The notes below the pieces were generated by a model, which was not told where the DNA came from, did no database searches, and saw only the letters and a program-made list of their open reading frames with translations. Below, piece after piece: positions 52,500-63,000 of a stretch of DNA of 64,000 bases. This DNA comes from JAFEDN01 sp963818985. Lineage in GTDB: Bacteria; Pseudomonadota; Gammaproteobacteria; Coxiellales; Coxiellaceae. The stretch spans positions 124,001 to 188,000 of the forward strand of contig CAWFUJ010000001.1 of the NCBI GenBank assembly GCA_963818985.1, given 5' to 3'. How positions within the stretch are numbered: position 1 is the stretch's first letter; the number at the start of each line of letters is the position of its first letter. A program made the position numbers and the translations under genes.

Positions 52500-53390
52500 A
52501 TGCGAAGCTTTTTTAAATCAGCAAAAAGTACACTTGGGTTATTAACAAAGCCCTTATTTTTATTCTTTAGTTTTTTATTAATCACCGCAAGAACAGGCGT
52601 AGGTGACGATCGAATTAAAGGTCCGGCTCTTTTAGGCTATGGCCCTTCTGAATTAGATTATTGCCCAGTCTCGCTAGCCGCCACTGGCTTTATCCAGGAT
52701 TATTACCACCTGATCGGTTCTGAGAAATCTACAGTATATGATCTTTTTTACATGCGCTTAAATAATGTGAAGATATTTAGCGAAGCTGATTACTTTATTA
52801 TTGCTGAGGCTCATACCAATCCAACGCATCAAGCAATACAAGTTTACTTAATGGAACTATATGCCACCGCGATTTCGAAGGTATTTTTTGAAAATTCAGT
52901 TAAGGGCACTCAGTACCATTGTATTCAATATTTTGTCCGTAATAGAGTCCAAATAGGCCCACTTTCTTCAAAATTAGATCAAGTGACCTGCGATGGCTGG
53001 GAAAATAAAGCAGCGCATGACAAGGTTACGGAACGAATCGAAATGTGCAAAGTATATAAGGAGAATCCTTATAAGGCACCAGCCGAGGCAGTTTCTACCT
53101 GCCGTCCCGCCGTACTGGATCATTTACTGACAGAAGAACGCAACCGGGAAGCGATAAAGCTTTTCCGGGAAGATGGCTATGGTAAAATATTTTTATTGAT
53201 GGGATTGAAACATGTGGTTCCAGATTATACATACCGTAGCGGCGCCTCAAAGAAACGTGACCGCGGGCATGACGCAAAAACCTTAAGTGTTGCTCCTAAT
53301 TTTTTTCCTTTAGAAAATGACCCCCGGCATCCATTGCACGCCGCCGCAAGTAAGAAAAAATCCGCTGTTTTGGTGGTGCACATGCCATAA
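52500..53390 (+). CDS. Exported protein with possible TraB/EreA/ChaN-type fold
   Basis: A 296-residue protein with an N-terminal signal or anchor (PLFLFFSFLLITARTGVG). ADYFIIAEAHTNPTHQAIQV resembles the GE-HtN--H active-site strand of ChaN/EreA/TraB-Tiki proteins, and LTEERNREAIKLF followed by KIFLLMGLKHVVPDY resembles their later R-R and G--H motifs; an acidic/His pair is thus kept. Family members include haem-binding proteins, esterases and metalloproteases. Four or five cysteines in the middle (for example QVTCDGW, RIEMCKVY) suggest disulfides. AAAGGGGTAATA precedes the ATG. The fold call is tentative. Confidence 0.5.
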   Translation: MRSFFKSAKSTLGLLTKPLFLFFSFLLITARTGVGDDRIKGPALLGYGPSELDYCPVSLAATGFIQDYYHLIGSEKSTVYDLFYMRLNNVKIFSEADYFIIAEAHTNPTHQAIQVYLMELYATAISKVFFENSVKGTQYHCIQYFVRNRVQIGPLSSKLDQVTCDGWENKAAHDKVTERIEMCKVYKENPYKAPAEAVSTCRPAVLDHLLTEERNREAIKLFREDGYGKIFLLMGLKHVVPDYTYRSGASKKRDRGHDAKTLSVAPNFFPLENDPRHPLHAAASKKKSAVLVVHMP

Positions 53391-53788
53391 GCCACGGAAA
53401 ATACGTAAAGTAGGACGCGGTCCAGCGGTAAAATATATCCTGGAAAAAAATTGAAAATGACTGATATCCCACTTTTTTTAACATAAATTAATTAAAAATT
53501 TTCAAGCTGGTCAACGCGAATGCCCAGCTCGGGAATAAGATAACGCCTCCCTTAAATATTTCTGGATATGGAGGAATTCAAGTTTTGAATCCAGCAACTT
53601 TCGTTAGAAATTTAAAAAAATCAACCGTAGTTTCAAAGAAATAATTGATAATAGCTTACAAAAACCGACTCTAAATTTTTCGAGTCTTGAAGTAAATGGC
53701 GACTCGCTATCACAATTCAAATAATGAAGTTCTAACGAACATGTTAAATTTAATGGTAAGAATCAACTTTAGATTTCGGACCTTTTCT
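53391..53788. other. Intergenic region without recognisable gene
   Basis: Nothing coding is supported. The only structure noted is a short inverted repeat GACTC...GAGTC around 53670-53690 in an AT-rich context. It may contain decayed coding DNA. Confidence 0.3.
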
Positions 53789-54355
53789 TCATCCACGTTT
53801 CGGCTGGAAAGTTGTTGTCTTTGAATCTGCAGACATTGATGACTGCGAACCGGATGACGCTGATGGCACGTCATGCCATAAAGGATTTCTACCATAATTG
53901 CTTTCAAAAGTTCTTTTTAATTCGATATGGTTTTGTTTAATATCAGCTATTGCTCTCCTCTTACTTAATGCTCGGCACGTACAAAAGATGACAAGGAATA
54001 TCGCAGCAACTTTACCCCACCAAACATCCGAACTTCCAGATTTAACTTCAGCTTCACTTCTGTTAAAAAGTACAGGGGCGCTAATCAAAACTCCCAATAC
54101 TACCAACCAATTAATCATTTCTTCTAAACGAAGCAATGGAAGAAGTTTACTATGACTACTATTTATTAAATCATCAATATCACGCGCCAAGGCCTCACGA
54201 CCTTGAGAAAACGATCGTTTGTCTTCCTTTTGTCGTGAAGTATCTTCTGTTTCTCTCACAGGCATATTTAACACTCCTGTTGATAGATTAACCGTCAATT
54301 CATACTGTTCGGCTGAATTGCTTTCCCGGGTTTTATTTTGCCTATTCAAGCCCAT
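53789..54355 (-). CDS. Small protein with two membrane segments, unknown
   Basis: A 188-residue protein from the ATG at 54355; an in-frame TTG four codons earlier is a weaker choice and neither has a good ribosome binding site. Residues about 90-105 (INWLVVLGVLISAPVLF) and 120-137 (VAAIFLVIFCTCRAL) are hydrophobic and could form a hairpin in a membrane. The N-terminal 75 residues and the C-terminal 50 are charged and Ser-rich. No family recognised. Two-hydrophobic-segment proteins of this size occur among organelle-targeted effectors, but there is no specific evidence. Confidence 0.45.
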   Translation of the reverse strand: MGLNRQNKTRESNSAEQYELTVNLSTGVLNMPVRETEDTSRQKEDKRSFSQGREALARDIDDLINSSHSKLLPLLRLEEMINWLVVLGVLISAPVLFNRSEAEVKSGSSDVWWGKVAAIFLVIFCTCRALSKRRAIADIKQNHIELKRTFESNYGRNPLWHDVPSASSGSQSSMSADSKTTTFQPKRG

Positions 54356-54370
54356 AAATTCAAGCAACCC

Positions 54371-54514
54371 AAAAATACTAGTGTCACTCTAGGTAACCAT
54401 TTTGAACATTTTATTTCCGATCAGGTTGGAAGCGGCCGCTACGGTTCAGCCAGTGATGTAATCCGTGCCGGTTTGCGTCTACTCGAAGAAAGAGAGAATA
54501 AACTAGCCGTCTAG
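54371..54514 (+). pseudogene. ParD-type antitoxin remnant without start codon or toxin
   Basis: The frame reads KNTSVTLGNHFEHFISDQV, GRYGSASDVIRAGLRLLEER and ENKLAV-stop, an unmistakable ParD/CopG-family antitoxin (ribbon-helix-helix DNA-binding domain). The normal initiator MA before KNTSVTLG is replaced by Gln-Pro; the nearest in-frame start is a TTG at 54338 without a binding site. It stops about 30 residues short of a usual ParD, and no ParE toxin follows. It is most likely a dead type II toxin-antitoxin module. Confidence 0.75.
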
Positions 54515-54950
54515 TTAAGGCAACCTCTTTTCTTGATCCACAAGGCAATTTGAAAAAACATATTGAAGTCATTAAAATCGAAAAGATCATCCTCATGATA
54601 ATCATGGTCAAGAGCTTCATATCAATAAAAATAATGAATTTTTTGTCATCAATAAAGATGGCTCTAAACGTCCTATATAATTGGCTAAAAAAACATTTTC
54701 CAGATTTTGTATTTCCAAAAGATGGAGTCCTTCAATTTCAGGATGTACTATTACCAAGATTTTCAGTTAAGATAATTGTGGATATCAGTAATCAATTTAT
54801 TTTGATTGAAGAGAGTGACTTGTAATGCGGTTCTGATTTCAGTATCAATGATTTATGATGATAAGTACCATCTTCTCTTTGGAACAAATCATCCGTTCTC
54901 AATTCAAGATTTGACCCGATTATCAGTTATCGTAACAATAGGATTGTATT
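54515..54950. other. Degenerate region after the ParD remnant
   Basis: No gene is firmly supported. One frame from 54550 reaches 54825 (91 codons; it ends FSVKIIVDISNQFILIEESDL) without a good binding site, and another frame reads HDNHGQELHINKNNEFFVIN before a stop near 54680. These look like pieces of decayed genes in different frames. Confidence 0.3.
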
Positions 54951-56825
54951 ATGAAATTACTACAGTTAATGCTGACTAAGTATCAGGATAAATTTAAAGG
55001 AGAACTTTTCTCCATATTACCTATTTTAAAGGACAGTAAATATGAAGGGAATATGGAGTTCTTTTCAAAATGTTTACCCTATATCACAACGATTTATTCA
55101 AATGTTATGGCTTATGATCTGGGGTTGGCACTATTAAACGCAATGCCAAAAGGCGATCTTGAAAAAAATCATATTTATTTATTACATCTAAATTTATACA
55201 AATTAATTTTCTTCCTTAGATCGATTGTTACTGTAAAATCATTAGATTATTTAGCTCCTTTTGAAGAAATTGCCTCATCACTGACTAGTTCTTTAGTCAA
55301 ATATCTTGCTCATTTACCACATGAAAAAAATTATCTCCAAAAAATTTTATTTGAAATGGTATTTAACTTAGAACATTTCGCTTTTTTTCAATCAGGTTCT
55401 GCAGACATAAATCAATCATTAATCCAGACTTTTCAAAAAAACATAGAAGTTATCAAAAATACCGATGCTTTTATAGGATTTGTACTGGAGGTCGCCCTAG
55501 CACACCCCTTGCACATAATCAACGAATGGAAAATAGAGGATTGCGAACAGTATATTTCCACTATTTTCAAAAAAGTAGAAGTAATTGGTTCTTTTGATGA
55601 AACACCCATGCAATCTCTGTTTGATAACATCCGTGAGTTAATAGAAGAGGGATCTGATGAATCTGTGCAGATAGCGAGTTTTACTATAATTAAAATCATC
55701 GAAATAATCGTGCCTAAACAAAGTAATATTCGTGATCAAGCAATAACAATGCTAATAGATCTCATAGATAATGAATATTATAGTGAGAAGATACCTACAG
55801 AATTAAGAGATAAATTGAAAGCGGCATTCATAAGGACAGGGAGGATATTTATAAGGGCTGGTAGTACACCCAACGTAGCTTATTGTATTCGATTGATTAA
55901 GGAGTTAATCAATAATTATCAGTTTGAAGAGTTAAATTTTTTTAGTAATATCATACATACTCCGATTATGTTAGATCTACTGGCCATGATGCCAATCCCG
56001 CTATGGAAAAAATTAATAACCATTGATCATCCTGCACGGGATATTTTTATTTATCCTCTAGAAATAAAACATAAATTTTTAATCCCGCACACGGAAGACA
56101 CCTCTCTTTTAGAAAAGAAAGATCTGATTACACTCGAATCGACGTATATAAATTTAAAAACATTTCAACTTTTACTCTGCGGGGATAAGAGATTTTCTTA
56201 CTTGCCGCTAGAATTGCGCAAAATCATCTGGTCTTTCATATCGCTAATTCTTAGAGATACGCCACATCCCATGATCTTAAGTCTTATAGAAAATACCCAA
56301 CCCTCCAAAAAAATTCCTCCCTTGGTTGATAAGGCAAGACCAGAATATCGCGCAATTCAAGCAATCATGGCTAATTTAACCAGAAAAATTTCTAGTACTC
56401 TATACTTAATGTATGGACTATTGCCCTTAAATATGAGTATTTATCGATTAGCCATGACTTTAGAAATTATGTGGATTACTCGTTTTAGTCAATTTCCTAT
56501 CTCCTGTCTCCGCGATAATCTGGATTCAATCGCTCAGCGACTGACGGAGTGGATGATATCTGCAGATCGATGGATGACCCATCCCAATCGGGAAGTACCA
56601 GATGAAAACAAGCCATCTTTTTTTAACTTCATAATACGAGTAAAAGCATCAACTGATGTTTACACGACTTACCCGGTGCGTTTGAGCACCAATAATTTAG
56701 AGCTGTTCTTTTCCGAAAATCTCAACCTAAGAATCGAAAGAGTTTCCAAAAAAAGAAGTCGTTCTGAACACCTCCGTACCCACCCAATGCCCCGGGAAAA
56801 CCCCTGCAAATCTCCGACACATTAG
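54951..56825 (+). CDS. Helical protein of unknown function
   Basis: A 624-residue soluble protein, almost entirely helical and Leu/Ile-rich with HEAT/ARM-like periodicity (DLGLALLNAMPKGDLEKNHI, QSLFDNIRELIEEGSDESVQ, IIKIIEIIVPKQSN, IRDQAITMLIDLIDN). The C-terminal region (about 480-600; ISSTLYLMYGLLPLNMSIYR) is denser in hydrophobics, and the last 30 residues are basic and Pro-rich. AGGATTGTATT is a weak binding site. No signal peptide and no known domain. It is convergent with the giant gene downstream. Confidence 0.6.
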   Translation: MKLLQLMLTKYQDKFKGELFSILPILKDSKYEGNMEFFSKCLPYITTIYSNVMAYDLGLALLNAMPKGDLEKNHIYLLHLNLYKLIFFLRSIVTVKSLDYLAPFEEIASSLTSSLVKYLAHLPHEKNYLQKILFEMVFNLEHFAFFQSGSADINQSLIQTFQKNIEVIKNTDAFIGFVLEVALAHPLHIINEWKIEDCEQYISTIFKKVEVIGSFDETPMQSLFDNIRELIEEGSDESVQIASFTIIKIIEIIVPKQSNIRDQAITMLIDLIDNEYYSEKIPTELRDKLKAAFIRTGRIFIRAGSTPNVAYCIRLIKELINNYQFEELNFFSNIIHTPIMLDLLAMMPIPLWKKLITIDHPARDIFIYPLEIKHKFLIPHTEDTSLLEKKDLITLESTYINLKTFQLLLCGDKRFSYLPLELRKIIWSFISLILRDTPHPMILSLIENTQPSKKIPPLVDKARPEYRAIQAIMANLTRKISSTLYLMYGLLPLNMSIYRLAMTLEIMWITRFSQFPISCLRDNLDSIAQRLTEWMISADRWMTHPNREVPDENKPSFFNFIIRVKASTDVYTTYPVRLSTNNLELFFSENLNLRIERVSKKRSRSEHLRTHPMPRENPCKSPTH

Positions 56826-57029
56826 CTATGCATAGCATTCGATCACAATATTTATTTCACAATTTATAAAATGTTTGGAGATATAAATTTAGTTCCCATA
56901 TTGGTTTAAAGCTGCATTTAAGATTACACAGGGTAATCGACATAATAGCTAGCGGCTTCAGTTCTCAAAACATTACAAGGCTTAGATTTTTGTGACACAT
57001 TAATGGGAGCTCACTTGTCCAAAGTTAAA

Positions 57030-60000
57030 TTATGGGCTTAAAATTCCATCGTCTTCAGACTCCTCAGCACTAAAAGTCTCATCTATGAATAACCTATTAC
57101 GGGAGCGGCAAGAAGTCACAAAGCTCTGAATAGCTTCCATAGGGTAATAAAGTTTTATATGTCGCCGCTCTTGTTTATCTTCTCCAATCGAAGCAGTCGC
57201 CACAGCATCCTGTAATGTCTTAATAATCCGTGAGTCTTTTTTAACGTTTACCATGATAGCTATATTTTTAAAATAAATACCTTTTGGATTTATAATTTCT
57301 ATTACTTCTCTTAGAGAGGCTTTTTCAGGAAAAATAGAAGCATAGACAACAAAATTGGCAATTTTAATAGAATCCTCCCCTACCCGTTCATTTATCAATA
57401 AAACCTTTTTTTCTAAAGTTATTGTGCTATTAGCGTACACATCATTATCCATCTCATCATCTAGATCATACTCATACCCAAATAAATGGAGGTTCATCAA
57501 TGAGGAAGAGGGTCTAATAGTAAGTCTCGAAGGCAGCTGATTAAGGCAAATTCCTATTGACAAGGCAATTTTTTCATTGACTAACTGGTCAATTATTTCT
57601 GATAAGCTATTAGTGTTATCAGGGAAAACTAATTCCACCAAAGGATGAGATAATGTTAATAAGGATTTCAAATTAAAAGGAGACTTATTTATAAACTTTA
57701 AGGACCGTAAGCAGCTCATATTTTTAAAATTCAAAATCTTATTGCTAGACGGGACATCGTCTACAGCCTTTAAAGAAATTGTATAATAATACCTCAATGA
57801 ATCGAGAAAATCTTGTGTTGCGCGCTCACCTTTCCAGTTAAATTGTATTCTATTTCTATTTTTTTTATCAGGTACAAGAGTCTCTTTATAAATATTGGTT
57901 TCTTTGAGAAAATCAAATTGGCAATTATAAAAAACAACGCACGAAGTTCTTAATGATTCATATAAAGATTTGCTTATTATGCTATTTGCAATAGATATTT
58001 TTACATTTTGATGCTCATGATAGGGAGGTAATTTTAAATTGGCGACATTAAATATAACATTATCAAACACTAGCCGTAACCTTCCTTCTAGTTGTTTAAC
58101 TCTTTCACCGACACTCGTCTCTATTGTAGTATTTTTTATAGTTATGATAACTTCATACTCTTCCGTTTCCATAGAATCCACTAGAACACCCATAAATTCA
58201 GTTAGTGTTTCCGCAGAAAAATCTTCTATTTTTAAATTCGTCTGTTTTGCCTCAGGTTTAGAAGGATTACCAACGGATTGGTAATATTTCTCTTCGTTAA
58301 CTTGTGTTTCTAAGATAATTGCAAATTGATCTAATAGCCTTCTCCAATCCCTTTCAACCATTATTTTATAAGGCTCTGAGTAATTAAACTTACTCAGATC
58401 TTCAGTAGTAGGGGGTTTTAATAAACCAAGCATATTCTTAAAACTGGTAGTTTTTTTCATTAAGACCGGTCCAGAATAGGTCCATACCATTAATTCAAAA
58501 CCTTTTTCTATTAATAAATTAAGCAAAAAATAAATGCATCCAAACTGAATAAACTCTTCACCTTTATCTATCGATGGGAAACTAGCAATGATTAACGTTT
58601 GTAGCCGCAAATTTTCTTCTGTCACCATTTTTTTAAACGGAAAAAGTCCAACCCTATAGCGTTTTATATCAAGAACACCAGGAGGTGTCGGATTATAAAT
58701 AGTTCCTTTATATTCTAAAGAAAAGCTTTTTAAACTATCCAGCGTCGATAAAAAGTCAGTATGGATTTCTTTTGCAAAAAATTCTAGCAAAGGATTAACT
58801 AGAATATTGTCGCATGAAGACCAGTCGCCAATCAACTGATGAGCCTTTTGCTTGAAGAAACCGGTTTCATTAAGGTAACTTCCTCCTGGGTTAGGCGATT
58901 GGAGTGGACGGCGAGGAGGAGTAGGATCAAAAATTTCTGGGTAGCCATACCAACAAACGATAACCACCAGATGTGCTACATCGGTTGCTCTGCCATTTTC
59001 AGCGACTAATACACGACTTAAATAAATAGGAATATCGTAGGCAGATAACAATGGCTGCCAAAATGTATATACTGTCAAGGCAAATTCGGCACAAACTCCA
59101 GTGAGTGTTTTTAAACAATATTGAACAATGGATATAGAATCATTCTTTGCGTACAGGTCGTGGTACATCTGGCGGGTAAAAAAGTCTTCAGTTTGATTAA
59201 GATAGGTGAATCTTTTTTTCATGATTTCACAAAATTCCTGCAAGCAGTTCCTTAGAGTTGATTTTTTTTCGCTTCGTAGTGCTCGATGTAGGCATTCCTT
59301 TAGCTCATAGGTCAGCCCTATGTCATTCAGAGTGGGAAAAATTTTAGGAGGAGACAATTTATCTACTTTAAAATCCGGCTTTGTTTTATCTGATATGATC
59401 GTATATTTTAAGCTTGAAACTGCCTCTGTTGTCTCTACATAAAAATTACCGCCTTCCCAACTCATGTTAACACCTGAAGGCAATGAATTAGGATAGAAAG
59501 AAAAAGGCACCAGTAAAGGAATTTTCTTGTTATCTTGATTGGTTACGGGGTTTACGAGCTCGATTTTTATCTCTATTCCATGGGAATCTATTGGCGCATC
59601 GGTTGGAAAAAATGTTCTAGGAACTTCCACGTCTTGAAATCCACCTTCGCTTAAAATAATATTTTTCTGCTCGTCCGTTTTGAATAAACTGAGCGGAAAA
59701 AAGTACTTCCCAAAGCTACTGATATTGGCTATTACTTTCTCTGATCTCGGCAAAGTGGTAACACCTGAAAGTGAAGAACGACGGCTTGGTTTAGATTTAG
59801 GTATTAGGACAGGTGCTTTTTTTATGACATCATCGACTAAAGGAGTAATAAACTCCTCGTTTTGTGGTTCGTTTTTAATGATAAATTTTTCAATCACCTG
59901 TTGAATAGATTTTTCCTCTAACCATTCCGCTATCTTAGCTAAAAAGGATAAAAATATAAATTTTATTGGAATGGACCATACTATCTGTTCCCTAATCTTT

Positions 60001-63000
60001 GTCCAATTAGGCCGAGGAAGAGTAAAAATACTAGCAATTCCATACCAACGTATATAAATTGAAGCGATAAAAACAAAATCATTGACCATCTGATAACGTG
60101 CAGATCTGTTTTCAAGCTCGGTTATTAACTCAAATTCTAATTTTTGTAATTGTTCATGATTCCATGGTCCTGGAGAAGTCAGATGATTAAAAAGACCTTG
60201 ATAAAAATAATAATAAGATTGACAAATCTGAAAAATTCGATTGCATCCGGGGTAGTCGTTTTTCAGTTTAAATAATGCCTTCAATTCAAAAAAAATTTCC
60301 ACCAAATATTTCTTTTCCAATGAAACAAATTCATCCAACTTAATCTCGTTTAGCAATTGAAATTGATAGGTACGTAAAATAAGTATTTGAAAATATCCAG
60401 ATTCAGCGTTGAATCCATAAATGAGGGGAAAAATAATGTGGCCATTTTGTCGATCTAATTCCCCTAAGGCCCAGGGCGAATGCTGTTTAAGAGCCACATG
60501 GTTAAGAACAATTAAATGGTTCTCTTTCAATAGAGAAAGAAAACTAATATATGAATTTGTAGAGTTTAATTGATCATGGCTGTCTTCAGCAAGATTTTCT
60601 TCAGCTATTTCTTTCAATAGCAAGCCATAAGTCATAGCGCAAACCCTGTGAAAATTTAATCCCTTTTTGCAATGGCGAATGGCATTCAACAAGAGTCTAG
60701 TGCTAGAAAATTGACCTGCCGCTTGATGAACCGTAGAAATAAATTCCGCAGCTTCTTCATCTACTGCATGCAACTTTAATAAATCTTGAGCGACAAATTC
60801 ATTCACATCATAAATAATCAGACGCGATTCAAAAGCATTAGAAAAAATTTCACGATATTGATAGCTTTGATTGGCTGTTAATATAAGCCCAAAACCCAAT
60901 TTAGCATCTCCAGATAAAACGGTATTTAAGGCTCCTTCGATAATATAAGTAGGAAACGCGTTAATCTCATGGATTAATAACATCCAGCCATTTTTTCTGC
61001 AGGTTTCGACCAGTGAATTTAAATCTCCATGCGTCCCAGCCGTCCATTCAAGATAATTTTCTCCCAATCGATAACCACGCTTTTCTAAAAGATGACGAGT
61101 CACATAACTTTTGCCTGTATTTGTCTCTCCTCTAAGCAATAAAGCAATTTTTGGCGGAAGTTTTCCTTTCGCCAAATAGCATTCACGCACTTGAAAAAAA
61201 CTAAGAACAGCCGTCACTAATTGGCGAGAATTTTCGGTATCCCATAATGCTGGGTCGGTGTCAATTAAGCGCCGCGCCCATAATGAAGGCAGAGAAACTG
61301 ATTCTTCCACAGCAAATTTTAAACATAACCAATGTCGCAGAGCTCGTAGAGGCTGGGGTTCCAATGCAGGAAATACTAACTCCTGTATGGCTAATAATAA
61401 TGGGAAAGAAGAAGGTTGATAAGGGACATGTTTTTCATCTAACACTTCCCAATCGGTAAAATGATAATTCTGACTAGCGATATGGGCGATCAAAGACAGA
61501 ATATAGCGCAGATCGAATTGAAAATCGGGTTGCAAGACCTTAATTTGCTCACGTATGATTAATATATATCTGGCCGTAGCCCGAGCCTCTTTTTCCTCAT
61601 AACCACAATCTGCTTTTATGATAGGAAAAATGATATTTTCAATTTCTTGCTCTGAAAAAGGAAAAAATTCAATATGATCAGCATAAGAATCCAGCACGTT
61701 GAATTTTTTTCTCCCCCTGGTCTCATCTGCATGATTTCTTAAACCAAGCACTATATGATAAGGTTGTAAATGAGCGGCGCTGCCGTCTGGAAAATTAACT
61801 TTTTTAGGATTTGTTATCAGCCCTAGCAACCAAATGATGATCCCTTCATCACGAAGCAAATTTATTTCTTCCAATTTTAAAATTCTTAAGCGGTTATCTC
61901 CCATTTCGTTAGCTTTAGCAAATTCCATTAAGATAGGTTTAATATCATCAAATAAGATTGAAGGGCGAATTGATATCGTAAAAACATGTGCTTTTTCTTG
62001 CTTGATCAATTGATCTATCGCAAAAGATTTACCAGAAGCCGGCGGCCCAGAAATAAAAATAAGCCGAGGTTTTTCAGACTGTTTAGACAAAGCTGATTCA
62101 AGTCCTTCGCGGCCAGAAAGCGCTGATTTTGTAGGCGTTATTGATGAGTCTTCAAGCTCTGGCATAATAAGATGCGCCATGCTCAGGATCCAGGGGTGAC
62201 GCTGTAGCTCTGTCGCATTTAATAAAAAGCAGATTTTGCCACCTTCTTGGTAAGGATTTATAATCTTACCGTTGACCGACAATAAGGAAAAATCATTAAT
62301 TAAGTTGGGATAGAGATCTAGCAAGGCGCCACCCGAAATAATGGATAGTTTACTTTCCTTAAGCTCCCTCGCCACTGCCCCCAGATGAAATTCACGATTT
62401 TTACCATAAATTTCAATAAAGCCTTGTTGAGTTTCTGCCGAGGAGGTATAAAAAACGGCACATTCCGAATACATCGTTTTAAAATCAGCGATAATTTGGG
62501 GATGCATTAAAGTATCAGCAAGGTAAAGACTAATAGGGGACGATTTGCTTTCTAGATGAGCCTTTTGGGAGTTAGGAGGAAGAAAAAATTGTGAAGTAAA
62601 AAGTTTACGTAATGGATCGGGTAAAGACACATTGTTCAATACAAATATATTTGGGATACGAGAATCATGTAGTAATTGATACAAAGCTTCTTTCGGCAAG
62701 GTTTCAACGATGATCAGATTACGCATTTGATCTTTAGTTAAAAAATAATCTATAAAGCCGCTATATTGACACCATTGAAATTGATCAGGGCCAGGTATTT
62801 TCATACTACCATATAATTGATATAATTCAGAATAAGAAGTTGGATTAATCCACCATACTTTTTGAGTAGCTACCAATTGTGATAATTGTTCGCTGTCAAT
62901 AATTTGTAAAATTTTATTAGCAGTTATTTTTTTCAATTCTTCTAAAGTCGAATCAGGACTCTTAAAAAAATTCACTCGCCTTAAATCAAAAAGCTCTCCA

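Noticed and set aside
54550..54825. 91-codon frame starting MKKHIEVIKIEK
   Set aside because: No binding site, odd Ile/Met-rich start and competing readable frames in the same stretch; treated as degenerate DNA.
56825..56836. Perfect 12-base palindrome GCTATGCATAGC after the helical-protein gene
   Set aside because: Too short and without a loop or T-run to call a terminator; such a palindrome is expected by chance in AT-rich DNA of this length only occasionally, but no partner site was seen.
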